Source of the DNA: Caldichromatium japonicum
GTDB taxonomy: Bacteria > Pseudomonadota > Gammaproteobacteria > Chromatiales > Chromatiaceae
Assembly (NCBI RefSeq): GCF_011290485.1
Contig: NZ_CP048029.1
Location: 2,924,501-2,988,500, forward strand
Reading direction: 5' to 3'
Length of the DNA: 64,000 nt
Below, in pieces: positions 7,158-16,331 of this stretch (the first letter of the stretch is position 1; every line of letters begins with the position of its first letter). Under the pieces are notes generated by a model that saw only the letters and a list, made by a program, of their open reading frames with translations, did no database searches and had not been told where the DNA came from. The position numbers and the translations under genes are program-made.

Positions 7158-7403
7158 TTAGTCCTCCTCCCAGTGATCGATGATGCCGACGATGGTCAGA
7201 TCGCTTGGATATTCCTTGTGACCTGCGGCCTCGCGCGCCGCCGAGCTGCCGACACAAATCACCCAGTCGCCCGGGGTGCAGCCGACGGCATCGACCGCGA
7301 CCAGAAGGCTCTTGCCATCCCGCACCACCTGGAGATGGCGGTGCTCGAGTGCTGCGATGCGATTGGTGGCCACCAAAGGTTTTTCGACACGACAGATCTT
7401 CAT
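7158..7403 (-). CDS. csoS4A: Carboxysome vertex protein CsoS4A (BMC-P)
   Basis: The 81-residue pentameric vertex protein contains MKICRVEKPLVATNRIAALEH, LLVAVDAVGCTPGDWVICVGSSAARE and the C-terminal TIVGIIDHWEED. It is a paralogue of the next gene, with which it forms vertex caps in alpha-carboxysomes. GGGAGGCGAG precedes the ATG, which overlaps the stop of csoSCA by 4 nt, so the order csoSCA-csoS4A-csoS4B is translationally linked. Confidence 0.93.
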   Translation of the reverse strand: MKICRVEKPLVATNRIAALEHRHLQVVRDGKSLLVAVDAVGCTPGDWVICVGSSAAREAAGHKEYPSDLTIVGIIDHWEED

Positions 7404-8929
7404 GTTGCTCGCCTCCCGCCGACCAGCGAACCGCCGACCGGCTCAAGACTCCCGCCCTGGCTATCGCGGATTGTCCAATAGGTATAGAGCAAACCATCCA
7501 TGACCAGATCCGGATAGCGCTGGGCGATGGCCGAATCCAAGCGTTCGCAATGACTGATCGCCCGTTCGCGCGCTCCCGGGACCTGACCCGAATACTCGGA
7601 GCGGATGACGATCGGGATCGGCAGACCGTGGGATACATGGAGGCGTTTGAAGATCTTGATCCCGACGTCCAGGTTGCAGGTCCCCTCCTCCAGGGTGCGC
7701 AAGAAGCTAAAATAGGTGAGGTTGCGCAGATGGATCTCGGGGAAGTCCATCCCCACACCGATGAAGCGCTCCTCGTGCCCGATATCTGGATACTGGCCGC
7801 CATGATAGGCGCGCACATAATCAAGCTGCGAAATGTTGCCCTCGATGAGCCGCGCCATCAGGCGCTGCATCCCCAGCGGCGGTGCCGGTCCATCCGCCGG
7901 ATGGGCGAGGCGTTCGCGGATCAGGGCCTGCGCGCCATCGGGGTCGAGGTGGAGGGTCTCGCCATAGAGCGCGCCAGCATCGATAAATCGATCGAGATCT
8001 GGCTCACCCTGGGCATCGGGCAAATGGATGCGCAAGCGATCGGTATCCGTATCCACCCCTAGGAGCAAGACCTCGATCGAGGCCCCGCAGCAATAGGTGT
8101 TTTCCACTGCCTCGCGGAAGGCGCGCAGTTGCTCGCGCCCCGCCTTGGCCGCCTCGCGGGTATTGCTGCCATGCGCGGCACAGCCCTCATGCTCGGGGTC
8201 GTGGCTACTATAGTGATAGACCAGCACCTTGAGATAACGGGTCGGGCTATCCGCGGTATTGGGCAGTCCTTCGCGAAAGCGCCTGAGCTCGACATTCGAC
8301 CAACGCCCCAGGGCCTCCTCGATATCGAACATCGCACCCGCATTGGCGCGGCGCTGGACCGCCCCTATCGGCAGGCGCAACACATAGCGGATGACATGCG
8401 CCTGACGCCCATCCGAGCAAGGCGTCACATTCATCGCATGAAAACCACACTCGAGCAAAAAGCGCATGAATGACTCGGATTGGGCGCGATCGCCCAAGGG
8501 GTCGGCGCGGAAATACTCGTCGCTCACCGCCCTGAAGGTCTCGAAGGTGGCATGGGCGAAGAGCGCGCGCCGATCAAGCCCACTCACCCAGGCATCCTCG
8601 AGCAAGTTCTGAGGCAACTGGAACCCAAGCAGTTGCCGCGCCTGTACCTGGGCCCAGTCCTCGAAGCCTTCATCCGGCAGCCGGGCGGCGATGATCTTGA
8701 GCGACGGCACAATGCGGGCGAAGGCCCCCTTGACCCGCTGTTCATAGTCATAGAGCCGCTGATTTTCATCCGCGCGGGTCAAGGGATGCTGACCGCTGCG
8801 ATCCAGCCTTCTCAAGGCAGCCAACATTGGCTCTTCGCTCGCCGCTGACAAGGGTTGAGCGGATAGATAAGTCGACCGCCTCAGAGTCTGGATGCGGCGG
8901 CGCAACTGCGGCTTGGGTCGGATACGCAT
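7400..8929 (-). CDS. csoSCA: Carboxysomal carbonic anhydrase CsoSCA (CsoS3)
   Basis: The 509-residue epsilon/beta-type carbonic anhydrase converts bicarbonate to CO2 inside the shell, next to RuBisCO. The N-terminal helical domain is followed by the catalytic domain with VTPCSDGR (Cys171, Asp173, Arg175). His239 (VYHYSSHDP) and Cys250 (HEGCAAHGS) match the spacing of the zinc ligands known in Halothiobacillus CsoSCA. The C-terminal third is the degenerate pseudo-active-site domain. It lies 9 bp after csoS2 and overlaps csoS4A. The basic N-terminus (MRIRPKPQLRRRIQTLRR) resembles the short segment that binds RuBisCO in this family. No frameshift or missing ligand is seen. Confidence 0.95.
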   Translation of the reverse strand: MRIRPKPQLRRRIQTLRRSTYLSAQPLSAASEEPMLAALRRLDRSGQHPLTRADENQRLYDYEQRVKGAFARIVPSLKIIAARLPDEGFEDWAQVQARQLLGFQLPQNLLEDAWVSGLDRRALFAHATFETFRAVSDEYFRADPLGDRAQSESFMRFLLECGFHAMNVTPCSDGRQAHVIRYVLRLPIGAVQRRANAGAMFDIEEALGRWSNVELRRFREGLPNTADSPTRYLKVLVYHYSSHDPEHEGCAAHGSNTREAAKAGREQLRAFREAVENTYCCGASIEVLLLGVDTDTDRLRIHLPDAQGEPDLDRFIDAGALYGETLHLDPDGAQALIRERLAHPADGPAPPLGMQRLMARLIEGNISQLDYVRAYHGGQYPDIGHEERFIGVGMDFPEIHLRNLTYFSFLRTLEEGTCNLDVGIKIFKRLHVSHGLPIPIVIRSEYSGQVPGARERAISHCERLDSAIAQRYPDLVMDGLLYTYWTIRDSQGGSLEPVGGSLVGGRRAT

Positions 8930-8938
8930 GGCCTACCC

Positions 8939-11071
8939 TCAGCCCCTTGCCCCACCCGAGAGAGTCACCAGGGCGCCGCGCTCGGTGCCGCCGGTGCTTC
9001 CGGTCACCCGTGCGCCCCAGGTGCGCTCGCGCTCTTGGGCATTACGGAACAGCCGGGCGCCGGCGAATGCTGTCATAGACCCGCCGCGCATGCTCGGATT
9101 TCGGCTATGGGCTGATAAGCCCTCGGTGCCGGTCACCCGCTCGTTGCGTGCCCAGTCATCGCCGGTGATCCGCGGACCGGCATCCATCCCCTCACCGGTA
9201 ATGCGCGGGCGCGCAGGCTCAGGTGGCGCCGATTTCTCCTCAGCGGCGACAGGCATGGTGCGCTGCTCGCTGCGTTTGGCGCGGAAGGACTCAGTGCCCG
9301 TGACCCGGTCGCCGCCGAGATTAAATGGCCCGGTGATCCGCCCCTGGTCCTCGTCATAACGGGTTCCAGTCACAGCGCGCCGCACGCGTTGCTCTTGGGC
9401 TGCACGCGCCGGCGTGGTGATGCTGAAGCCGATCCACTGACCGCCGTTCAGGGGCTGCGGGAAGTCATCGCTACCAGGGGTCGCGGCGAGCGACTCCCCG
9501 CAGGCGGCGAAAAAATCGTCACCTCCAACATAGGGCGTGCCGGTGATCGGCTGACAGGCGCCCTTTTGATCGCCAGTCATCACCCCGCCGACCCCAGGCT
9601 GGATGCCACTGATCGCATGCCCGGGCGTGGACCAGGCCGCAGGCAAGCGCTCTGACACCGCCTGAATCGTGTCCGGACTGCACTCAGCGGCGACCTCCTT
9701 AGGCCCGAGATAGCCGGTGCCGGTCACGACTTCGCAGCGCCCAGGCTCATTGCCAGTCACGCGCGCCGAGCCCCCGACCAAGGTGCCGGTCACGGTCTGA
9801 CCGCGCCAGGTGGCATCGACGCCGACCTTGAGATCGCCCTTGGGCTCAGGGCGGGTCTTGCAGAAGGAGGCGAAGTGTTCGAAGCCCAGATATTCGGTCC
9901 CCGTCACCCGCTGGCAACTGCCGGGCTCAACACCCGTAATGCTCGGGATACGCCCAACCAGGGTACCAGTGACCTGTCGCCCGCTGAGGGTTTGGGTCTG
10001 ACCGACCTTGGACGGGGCACCCTCCGGCCCCGGGGCGGTGTAGGGGGTACCGGTCAGCACCCGCCCCGCACCCGCCTCATCGCCCGTCACCTTGACGCTG
10101 CGCCCGACCTGATCGCCGGTCACCGTCTGTCCTCCAACCGTGACCACGGCCTCACTCTGGCGATTAGGTGCTGGGTTTGGCTTGACCCCACAGAACTCTT
10201 GAAAGATCTCGGCGCCCAGATACTCGGTCCCCGTGATCTGACGGCAGGCACCGACCTCATCGCCCGTAGTCTTGGGGCTACGCCCGACCAAGGTACCGGT
10301 GATGGTTTGGCCAGTGGCGGTGGCGCTCAGTCCTACCTTGGCCGGTACACCAGGACGGGCAGGACGCAGCCGTCCCGTCGGACGCGGGCCGGCATCGGCG
10401 CATTTACCGTGTTCACAGCGCTCCTCGCGCACCCGCTTGGCGATCTCGCGCGAGCTTGCCCCCGCGTTGCGCAGGAGTTGAGTGGTTGCGGCCGCACTCG
10501 AACGCCCGCTCACAGATTCAATCCCGACCTTACCACGATCAGCCAAGGCCGTCCGCCGCGCCATCGAGGCCAGCCTACCACGCGACTGGGCGCGGATCAG
10601 GGCCTGGGCCGTGCGGCTGCGGCTTAAGCGGGAGGAGCGCTCGCTCGTCGCCACCTGGCGTTGCTCCGTCTGGACTAACGTCGAGCTCGCCGCCGCTGAA
10701 TCCACTGCAGTAGGTCTGGATGAGACCCGCCTCTCCGGACGCGGGCGCAGACGCGCCGGACGCGCCGCAGCCGTTGCGCCTATCTGCCCACGGGTGAGGG
10801 CCTGACGCCGCGCCAGCGAGCGCTGCCGACCTTCGGCGACCCGCAGCGTACGAAAAACGCCTCCAGGGAGGGACTGGCTGACGCGGGATACCGGCGCTAA
10901 GTCCGGGGCGCGTGCCGTCGTCGTGGAGGGCGCAGGTGTTGCCGCCCTACGCCCAGCACCAGCAGGGGCCGGAGCCGCACTCGGCCCGCCGGCCTTGCCG
11001 CCATTGGCGATGGCGCGCCGCTTGGCCTGCGCCGCCGCGCGCCCCGTCAAGCCTGTATGTTGATCAGCCAT
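8939..11071 (-). CDS. csoS2: Carboxysome scaffold protein CsoS2
   Basis: CsoS2 is the intrinsically disordered linker between RuBisCO and the shell. The 710 residues show the three classic parts. The N-terminal region (about 1-240) has basic RuBisCO-binding helices (LTGRAAAQAKRRAIA; SLARRQALTRGQIG; LASMARRTALADRGKVG; SREIAKRVREE). The middle region (about 245-470) has four repeats of the type GQTVTGTLVG...VTG.E.G.C..VTGTEYLG with paired cysteines. The C-terminal region ends ARVTGSTGGTERGALVTLSGGARG. The length and the four middle repeats are on the short side for the family. Some relatives make a short isoform by ribosomal frameshifting; I could not pinpoint a slippery site. It follows cbbS by 68 bp. 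Confidence 0.95.
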   Translation of the reverse strand: MADQHTGLTGRAAAQAKRRAIANGGKAGGPSAAPAPAGAGRRAATPAPSTTTARAPDLAPVSRVSQSLPGGVFRTLRVAEGRQRSLARRQALTRGQIGATAAARPARLRPRPERRVSSRPTAVDSAAASSTLVQTEQRQVATSERSSRLSRSRTAQALIRAQSRGRLASMARRTALADRGKVGIESVSGRSSAAATTQLLRNAGASSREIAKRVREERCEHGKCADAGPRPTGRLRPARPGVPAKVGLSATATGQTITGTLVGRSPKTTGDEVGACRQITGTEYLGAEIFQEFCGVKPNPAPNRQSEAVVTVGGQTVTGDQVGRSVKVTGDEAGAGRVLTGTPYTAPGPEGAPSKVGQTQTLSGRQVTGTLVGRIPSITGVEPGSCQRVTGTEYLGFEHFASFCKTRPEPKGDLKVGVDATWRGQTVTGTLVGGSARVTGNEPGRCEVVTGTGYLGPKEVAAECSPDTIQAVSERLPAAWSTPGHAISGIQPGVGGVMTGDQKGACQPITGTPYVGGDDFFAACGESLAATPGSDDFPQPLNGGQWIGFSITTPARAAQEQRVRRAVTGTRYDEDQGRITGPFNLGGDRVTGTESFRAKRSEQRTMPVAAEEKSAPPEPARPRITGEGMDAGPRITGDDWARNERVTGTEGLSAHSRNPSMRGGSMTAFAGARLFRNAQERERTWGARVTGSTGGTERGALVTLSGGARG

Positions 11072-11139
11072 GTCCGTGCCTGCCTCTCTTCGATCGCTGT
11101 TTTGCCCTCTATCAGGCGCCGGGAGACCTCGCCAACCAT

Positions 11140-11481
11140 TCAGCGGGCGCGGTGCACTATGAAGGAATGCCCCTTGGTCTGGGCATAGGTGTCATAGCCC
11201 ACCACCCGGACATGATGATCCGGGTAGGCACGCCGGCAGGCCTCGATCTCGGCCATAATCACATTCGGATCCTGCTCGCCAAAGAAGGGGAGCTTCCACA
11301 TCGGCCAGTAATACTCGAATCCCTTGCTTGGGTGCTCGTGTTCGAGCGAGAGGTTCCAGCCGTTGTCGATGATGTACAGGATCTGCTGGAGGATCTCTTC
11401 CCGCGTCAGTGGCGGGAGATAGGAAAAGGTCTCATAGCGGGCGATGGTCGCATGATCGCCTAGGCTGTTCAGGCTGCTCAT
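11140..11481 (-). CDS. cbbS: RuBisCO small subunit, form IA
   Basis: The 113-residue small subunit carries [32 protein letters not shown], then [55 protein letters not shown], the usual order for form I enzymes. It assembles as the S8 component of L8S8 RuBisCO, the CO2-fixing enzyme of the Calvin cycle packed in the carboxysome. GGAGG lies 10 nt before the ATG. It is 41 bp downstream of cbbL and 68 bp upstream of csoS2. A second, divergent small-subunit-like gene lies at 14029-14388. Confidence 0.97.
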   Translation of the reverse strand: MSSLNSLGDHATIARYETFSYLPPLTREEILQQILYIIDNGWNLSLEHEHPSKGFEYYWPMWKLPFFGEQDPNVIMAEIEACRRAYPDHHVRVVGYDTYAQTKGHSFIVHRAR

Positions 11482-11522
11482 TGGGATCTGCCTCCGTATA
11501 AGTGATGCATGGGTCCACTGGA

Positions 11523-12938
11523 TTAGGCGACGTCGAGCTTGTCAACGACATCGAACTCGAACTTGATCTCCTTCCAGGTCTCCATCGCGGCGCCCAGCTC
11601 TGGGCTGTGACGGGCGGCCTCGGTTAGGATCTCGCGGGCATGCTTCTCGACCTCGACCCCTTCATTGCGCGCCTTGACGCAGGCCTCGAGCGCCACGCGG
11701 TTGGCCGCAGCGCCCGCCGCATTACCCCAGGGATGGCCTTGGGTCCCGCCGCCGAACTGGAAGACCGCATCATCGCCGAAGATCGCCAGCAGCGCCGGCA
11801 CATGCCAGACATGGATACCACCCGAGGCCACGGCCATGACCCCCGGCATCCCCCCCCAGTCCTGATCGAAGAAGACGCCACGCGAGCGATCTTCAGGGAC
11901 AAAGGACTCGCGCAGGAGATCGACAAAGCCCAGGGTGGATTGCCGGTCACCCTCGAGCTTGCCGACCACGGTGCCGGTGTGCAGGTGATCGCCACCCGAG
12001 AGGCGCAGACACTTGGCCAGCACCCGGAAATGGATGCCATGCTTAGGGTTGCGGTCGATCACGGCATGCATGGCGCGATGGATGTGCAGCAACATGCCGT
12101 TGTCACGACACCAGTTGGCCAGGCTGGTGTTGGCGGTAAAACCCGCAGTCAAAAAGTCATGCATGATGATGCGCGACCCCAGCTCCTTGGCGAACTCGGC
12201 GCGTTTGAACATCTCCTCGCAGGTCGGAGCGGTGACATTGAGATAATGGCCCTTGCGCTCGCCGGTCTCTTGCTCGGCTTTGCGCACCGCCTCCATGACG
12301 AACTCGAAACGGTTCTGCCAGCGCATGAATGGCTGAGAGTTGACGTTCTCGTCGTCCTTGGTGAAGTCCAGACCGCCGCGCAGGGCCTCATAGACCGCGC
12401 GCCCATAGTTCTTGGCAGAAAGCCCCAACTTTGGCTTGATGGTACAACCCAAGAGCGGGCGCCCGTATTTCTCGAGCCGATCGCGTTCGACCTGGATGCC
12501 GTTGGGCGGGCCACCGCAGGTCTTGACATAATGGAGCGGGAAACGGATGTCCTCGAGGCGCAGGGCGCGCACCGCCTTGAACCCAAAGACATTGCCGACC
12601 AACGAGGTCAGCACGTTGACGATGGAACCCTCCTCGAAGAGATCGAGCGGATAGGCGACGAAGGCATAGAAACTCTCTTTGTCCCCGGGCACGTCCTCGA
12701 TCCGATAGGCACGCCCCTTGTAATAATCGAGATCGGTCAAGAGATCCGACCAGACCGTCGTCCAGGTACCGGTCGAGGATTCGGCGGCTACGGCTGCGGC
12801 TGCCTCCTCGCGCGGCACGCCGGGCTGGGATGTCACCTTGAAACAGGCCAGGAGATCGGAATCCAGCGGGACATAGTCCGGGGTCCAATAGGTATGGGCG
12901 TAGTCTTTGACGCCCGCGTCATAGGTCTTCGCGCTCAT
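11523..12938 (-). CDS. cbbL: RuBisCO large subunit, form IA
   Basis: The 471-residue large subunit has the catalytic lysine in [18 protein letters not shown] (Lys168) and the carbamylated lysine and metal ligands in [17 protein letters not shown] (Lys194, Asp196, Glu197). It also has the [17 protein letters not shown] loop-6 region. Direct association with csoS2-csoSCA-csoS4-csoS1 identifies the carboxysomal form IA type. It catalyses carboxylation of ribulose 1,5-bisphosphate. An ACGGAG ribosome-binding site precedes the ATG. Only about 150 bp of AT-rich upstream DNA remain before an IS630-type element, which may carry or limit the CbbR-dependent promoter. Confidence 0.98.
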   Translation of the reverse strand: MSAKTYDAGVKDYAHTYWTPDYVPLDSDLLACFKVTSQPGVPREEAAAAVAAESSTGTWTTVWSDLLTDLDYYKGRAYRIEDVPGDKESFYAFVAYPLDLFEEGSIVNVLTSLVGNVFGFKAVRALRLEDIRFPLHYVKTCGGPPNGIQVERDRLEKYGRPLLGCTIKPKLGLSAKNYGRAVYEALRGGLDFTKDDENVNSQPFMRWQNRFEFVMEAVRKAEQETGERKGHYLNVTAPTCEEMFKRAEFAKELGSRIIMHDFLTAGFTANTSLANWCRDNGMLLHIHRAMHAVIDRNPKHGIHFRVLAKCLRLSGGDHLHTGTVVGKLEGDRQSTLGFVDLLRESFVPEDRSRGVFFDQDWGGMPGVMAVASGGIHVWHVPALLAIFGDDAVFQFGGGTQGHPWGNAAGAAANRVALEACVKARNEGVEVEKHAREILTEAARHSPELGAAMETWKEIKFEFDVVDKLDVA

Positions 12939-13090
12939 GATTTACTCCGTTCGATGGATACGGCCTGAAGCTGCAAAGACAATAGATGGAATTAAGCACC
13001 CAATTCCAATCAATTCAATGAATGGAATAGATAGATAAAAATATATGAAAAGGGACTATCTGCCTTGGCGACCCAGCGGCTTTAGGACTA
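12939..13090 (-). promoter_or_regulatory. Probable cbbL promoter/CbbR control region
   Basis: These 152 bp are markedly AT-rich against the GC-rich surroundings and contain short repeats of the kind GGAATT / AATTCC and ATTGAATG (12989-13028). They are the only upstream DNA left between cbbL and IS copy 1. A CbbR-type T-N11-A operator is expected here, but I cannot assign one base by base. Confidence 0.4.
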
Positions 13091-14032
13091 TTGATAAGAA
13101 ACACATGCTTTTGAAATTGAGTGAGCTGTCCTGATGTCGTGGGCATGGTAAAGACGAGACATGAGATTGCTGTCGTTTGCGGCGCGCGAAGAGCGGCGGC
13201 GTGGCTGGACGTATGAAGCGATAGGCGCGCAGAGGGGATTGTTGGGCGCAGGGGTGTTCGACATCTGCAAAGGCTATGGGCGCGAAGGGGCCCAAGGACA
13301 AGCGGGGTGGGCGCAAGGTGGGTGAGAAGCGGGCGCTGTTGGCGGAGCAGGACGCCCAGATACGCAAGCTCATGTGCGACGGGACGCCGGATGAGCTGAA
13401 GCTGCCGTTTGCGCTGTGGAGCCGGCAGGCGGTGCGGCAGTTGATCCTCGACCGTTTTGGCATCGAGCTCAGGCCGCAGGGGGAAGGCAAGTACATGGTG
13501 CGCTGGGGATTGACGCCCCAGAAACCGATTCGGCGCGCCTATGAGCAAAGCCCGCAGGTGGGCAAGACGTCCGAGATTCGCGTCACGCACCGTCGCGAAG
13601 GCCTGTCGGTGATCTCGACGCTGACCAATCGCGGCAAGGTGCCTTGGAAGGCGTTCGCGGGGGCGATGAACGCCGACATCCTGATCGACTTCATGAAGCG
13701 GCTCGTCAAGGACGCCAGGGGCAAGAAGATCTTCCTCATCCTCGACAACCTGCGCGTGCATCACACCAAGTCGGTCAAGGCGTGGCTGGCTGCATGCGCC
13801 AATCAAATCGAGGCCTCCTCCCTCCCCCCCTACAGCCCGGCACTGAACCCCAACGAGATGCTCAAGGCCAACATCACCGCGCAGGCGCCCTCCCGCGCCA
13901 AGGGCGATCTGAAGAAGGCGACCGTCAGCCACCTGCGCCGCCTTCTCAATTCCCCCCAACGCATCATGCGCTACTTCCAGCATCCCAAGCTCCATGATGC
14001 CGCGTAATACAAGTTCATTGGTTTCGGATTAA
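13091..14032 (+). mobile_element. IS630-type element, copy 1 (deletion derivative, 942 bp)
   Basis: The ends are TTGATAAGAAAC on the left and the complement of TTAATCCGAAAC on the right. They form imperfect inverted repeats flanked by the TA dinucleotides at 13089-13090 and 14033-14034, the TA duplication typical of IS630/Tc1-mariner elements. Its transposase frame lacks 132 bp relative to copy 5. The pre-insertion TA was the TA of the TAG stop codon of the small-subunit-like gene. Confidence 0.9.
13276..14007 (+). pseudogene. IS630-type transposase, internally deleted (copy 1)
   Basis: This 243-residue frame is the catalytic part of an IS630-family transposase. It retains the second Asp (FLILDNLRVHH) and the Glu motif (PPYSPALNPNEM), but the segment with the first catalytic Asp (HWGDETGL in copy 5) is deleted at the joint QVGKTSEIRV. 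The upstream HTH segment (MRLLSFAAREERRR...YEAIGAQRGLLGAGVFDICKGYGREGAQ) lies in another frame, so a frameshift separates the two domains. It should be unable to catalyse transposition by itself. Confidence 0.85.
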
Positions 14033-14388
14033 TAAAGCGCTGTTGAATGTGGGCGGTACACTATGACCGACAGACGACTTCGCCAATGCCAATCCTCGAC
14101 GCATAAACGGATGTGATGATTGCAATGTGCCTGGCGGCAGCGATCGATTTCGATATGTACGGCTTGAAGATCGCCCGCATAGAGACTGGAGGTACCCCAC
14201 AGCTCCCACTGGGCCGTGCGCGGCTCGATTCGCGCGGTGTGTTCGATGGCGAGCACACAGCCGCGATGCAGACAATGCTCGAGCTGGGCGAGCATGCGTG
14301 ACTCGGCGGGATACTGAGCGGCCCCAGTTATGGGGAGTAGGGATTGAACAACGGTTGTGGCCAACATTTGGAACACCTCGCGCGCCAT
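14029..14388 (-). CDS. RuBisCO small-subunit-like protein
   Basis: This protein (119 residues from 14388, 111 from the ATG at 14364 that follows GAGGTG) aligns across its length with CbbS of this window. AESRMLAQLEHCLHRGCVLAIEHT matches the [24 protein letters not shown] region. AQWELWGTSSLYAGDLQAVHIEIDRCRQAHCNHHIRLCVED matches the W.MW.LPFF...EIEACR.A.P.HH.RV.. region. It ends SVIVYRP like the SFIVNRP tail of CbbS. It is clearly divergent and therefore not a second ordinary cbbS. IS copy 1 entered its stop codon and replaced TAG by TAT-TAA, adding one Tyr. It lies between sulP and cbbL on the same strand. A role as a RuBisCO-binding adaptor or alternative subunit is inference. Confidence 0.65.
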   Translation of the reverse strand: MAREVFQMLATTVVQSLLPITGAAQYPAESRMLAQLEHCLHRGCVLAIEHTARIEPRTAQWELWGTSSLYAGDLQAVHIEIDRCRQAHCNHHIRLCVEDWHWRSRLSVIVYRPHSTALY

Positions 14389-14481
14389 GGTTGAGCAGGA
14401 CCGGTGCGGAAAGATTGCACACCGGTATCACGGGCCAAGATAGTTCCTGATTGATAAAGTCAGAAATTGAGATCAAGCGCG

Positions 14482-14509
14482 TTCCCCATCGACGAATGTC
14501 GATGGGGAA
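14482..14509. terminator. Perfect hairpin downstream of sulP
   Basis: TTCCCCATCGAC and GTCGATGGGGAA form a perfect 12-bp stem with a 4-nt loop, about 16 bp past the sulP stop on the minus strand. There is no U-run after it, so it may be a terminator or an mRNA 3'-end stabiliser before the small-subunit-like gene. Confidence 0.6.
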
Positions 14510-14524
14510 TCGATGGAGATGGAC

Positions 14525-16216
14525 TCAGGCTAAGGCCGATGCCGTCGCCATGGCGGCCACCGGCGCCGAACGCATTTGCAACAGCGCCTCGGCTCGAGCA
14601 AGCGCCTCCTGGGTCGTCGCCACCAGCTGCTCAGGCGGCAGGCGGGACAGCAACCCGAGCTGTTCGAGACGCTGTTTGACATCCCCTTCAGCGCCAGAGA
14701 TCACCACCTGCCGGCCCGCGGCTAGGTCCTCAAGCACCATCCGTTCGATCGTCAAGGCGGAGGATACGCCGACCGCAGGTACCTCGCTGAAGTCTAGGAT
14801 CAACACATCATGACCCTCTAGGACCGCATATTGGCGGCTGATCTCCTTGGCAAGGCCGAAGATCAGAGGACCGCCGAACTTAAAGAGCAGGATGCGCCCG
14901 CCAGTGCGTTCGAGCACCGCCTGCTCATCGAGCGACAGCGAGGCGAAGTCCTCCGGACGCTGGATGGCGCGCAATGAGCGGCTCTGGAGCCTGCTCAACC
15001 GATCGATGGTTAGAACATTGGCGATGAAGACCCCAACCGCCACCGCCCAGATCAAATCGACAAAGACCGTAAGCCCGATCACCGCATACATGATGAGCGC
15101 GGCGCGGATGGAAACGCGATGCGCGCGCTTTAAAAACGACCAATCGATGATGTCCAGGCCCACCTTGAAGGCGATCCCGGCCAGCACCGCCAGCGGGATC
15201 TGGGCCGTCAGGCCCGCGGCCCAGAGGACCACGACGAGCAGGATCAGGGCGCGGGTGATGCCGGAGAGCGCGGTCTTGGCGCCGGTCTGGATATTGACCA
15301 CCGTCCCCATGGTCGCCCCTGCCCCCGCGATCCCGCCGAACAGACCCGAGGCCAGATTGCCCAGACCCTGACCGATCAATTCTTTATTGGAATCGTGCTC
15401 CTTGCGGGTGAGGCTCTCGGCGATCACCGAGGTCAGCAGGGCATCGATACAGCCGAGCACCGCGAGGACCAGGGCATCGAGCAGCATCAGCCGCCAATGC
15501 TCGAGGCTGAAAACCGGCATCTGGAGCTGAGGTAAGCCTGTTGGGATCTCACCGATGCGCCGCAGGTCCATGTCGCTCAAGAAAAAGACCGAGACCAGTG
15601 TCCCGATGATCAGGGCCAAAAGCTGCGGCGGGAGATAGCGCTTCAGGCGCTTGGGATAAAGCAGGATCAACACCAGGGTCAGGGCTGCAAGCCCGAATTC
15701 TACGGGCTTAAGGTGCTCGATCAGGCCCGGCAGGTTGCTGACCGTCCCCAAGACGCCGCCCGGAGGGGTCGGCTGGCCGAGGAAGGGCCCAAGCTGCAGG
15801 ATGATCAGAATCATACCGATCCCCGTCATGAACCCCGAGACCACGGTATAGGGCATCATGGTCACATATCTACCGAGCCCCAGGGCCCCGAAGAGGATCT
15901 GCAGGATACCCGCCATCATGACCACGGTGAAGGCCATGGCAAGCCCCTGTTCGGGATCAACGGCGATCAGATTGGTGATGACTGCGGTCATGACCACGGT
16001 CATGGGTCCGGTCGGTTCGGAGATCAGGGTCGGAGTGCTGCCGAAGATGGCGGCAAATAGACCCACAAGGATCGCCCCATAGAGGCCGGCAGCAGGACCC
16101 GCCCCTGAAGCTACGCCGAAGGCCAAGGCCATGGGGAGGGCCACTACCGCCGCTGTGACCCCACCAAAGAGATCACCGCGCAGGTGATCGAAACGGATCT
16201 CATTGAAGACACGCAT
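14525..16216 (-). CDS. SulP/SLC26 family anion transporter with STAS domain
   Basis: The 563-residue inner-membrane protein has the SulP layout. It has a hydrophobic core of about 10-14 segments (residues 20-420) opening with GDLFGGVTAAVVALPMALAFGVASG, followed by a cytoplasmic STAS domain (about 440-550) with ILDFSEVPAVGVSSALTIE. Family members carry sulfate, bicarbonate or other anions, and cyanobacterial BicA is a bicarbonate transporter of this type. Its position on the same strand just upstream of the small-subunit-like gene and cbbLS-cso supports bicarbonate uptake for the carboxysome, which is inference. The gene is intact. A 12-bp hairpin follows it. Confidence 0.85.
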   Translation of the reverse strand: MRVFNEIRFDHLRGDLFGGVTAAVVALPMALAFGVASGAGPAAGLYGAILVGLFAAIFGSTPTLISEPTGPMTVVMTAVITNLIAVDPEQGLAMAFTVVMMAGILQILFGALGLGRYVTMMPYTVVSGFMTGIGMILIILQLGPFLGQPTPPGGVLGTVSNLPGLIEHLKPVEFGLAALTLVLILLYPKRLKRYLPPQLLALIIGTLVSVFFLSDMDLRRIGEIPTGLPQLQMPVFSLEHWRLMLLDALVLAVLGCIDALLTSVIAESLTRKEHDSNKELIGQGLGNLASGLFGGIAGAGATMGTVVNIQTGAKTALSGITRALILLVVVLWAAGLTAQIPLAVLAGIAFKVGLDIIDWSFLKRAHRVSIRAALIMYAVIGLTVFVDLIWAVAVGVFIANVLTIDRLSRLQSRSLRAIQRPEDFASLSLDEQAVLERTGGRILLFKFGGPLIFGLAKEISRQYAVLEGHDVLILDFSEVPAVGVSSALTIERMVLEDLAAGRQVVISGAEGDVKQRLEQLGLLSRLPPEQLVATTQEALARAEALLQMRSAPVAAMATASALA

Positions 16217-16331
16217 AGATTGGCACTGATTGAGTTGATCTCAATTAATTTAAAAGGGCCAATCACCATCGATGCAAAAAGATAATATTAATTGGATCGA
16301 TAGATTTAAATCGATCGATCTGTGTGTCTCC

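Noticed and set aside
6910..7824. 304-codon frame ending in csoS4B
   Set aside because: Only the last 81 codons are CsoS4B. The rest is in the wrong frame of csoS4A and csoSCA. The ribosome-binding site fixes the start at 7155.
11640..12968. 442-codon ORF antisense to cbbL
   Set aside because: It is the mirror of the RuBisCO large-subunit frame and has no independent support.
13015..13995. Long ORFs (up to 326-369 codons) antisense to the IS630-type elements, also at 17777, 35932, 41312 and 55585
   Set aside because: They run opposite to the transposase frame and exist because its codon use leaves the complement open. Their products (MELGMLEVAHDALGGIEK...) resemble no protein and their variation follows the transposase.
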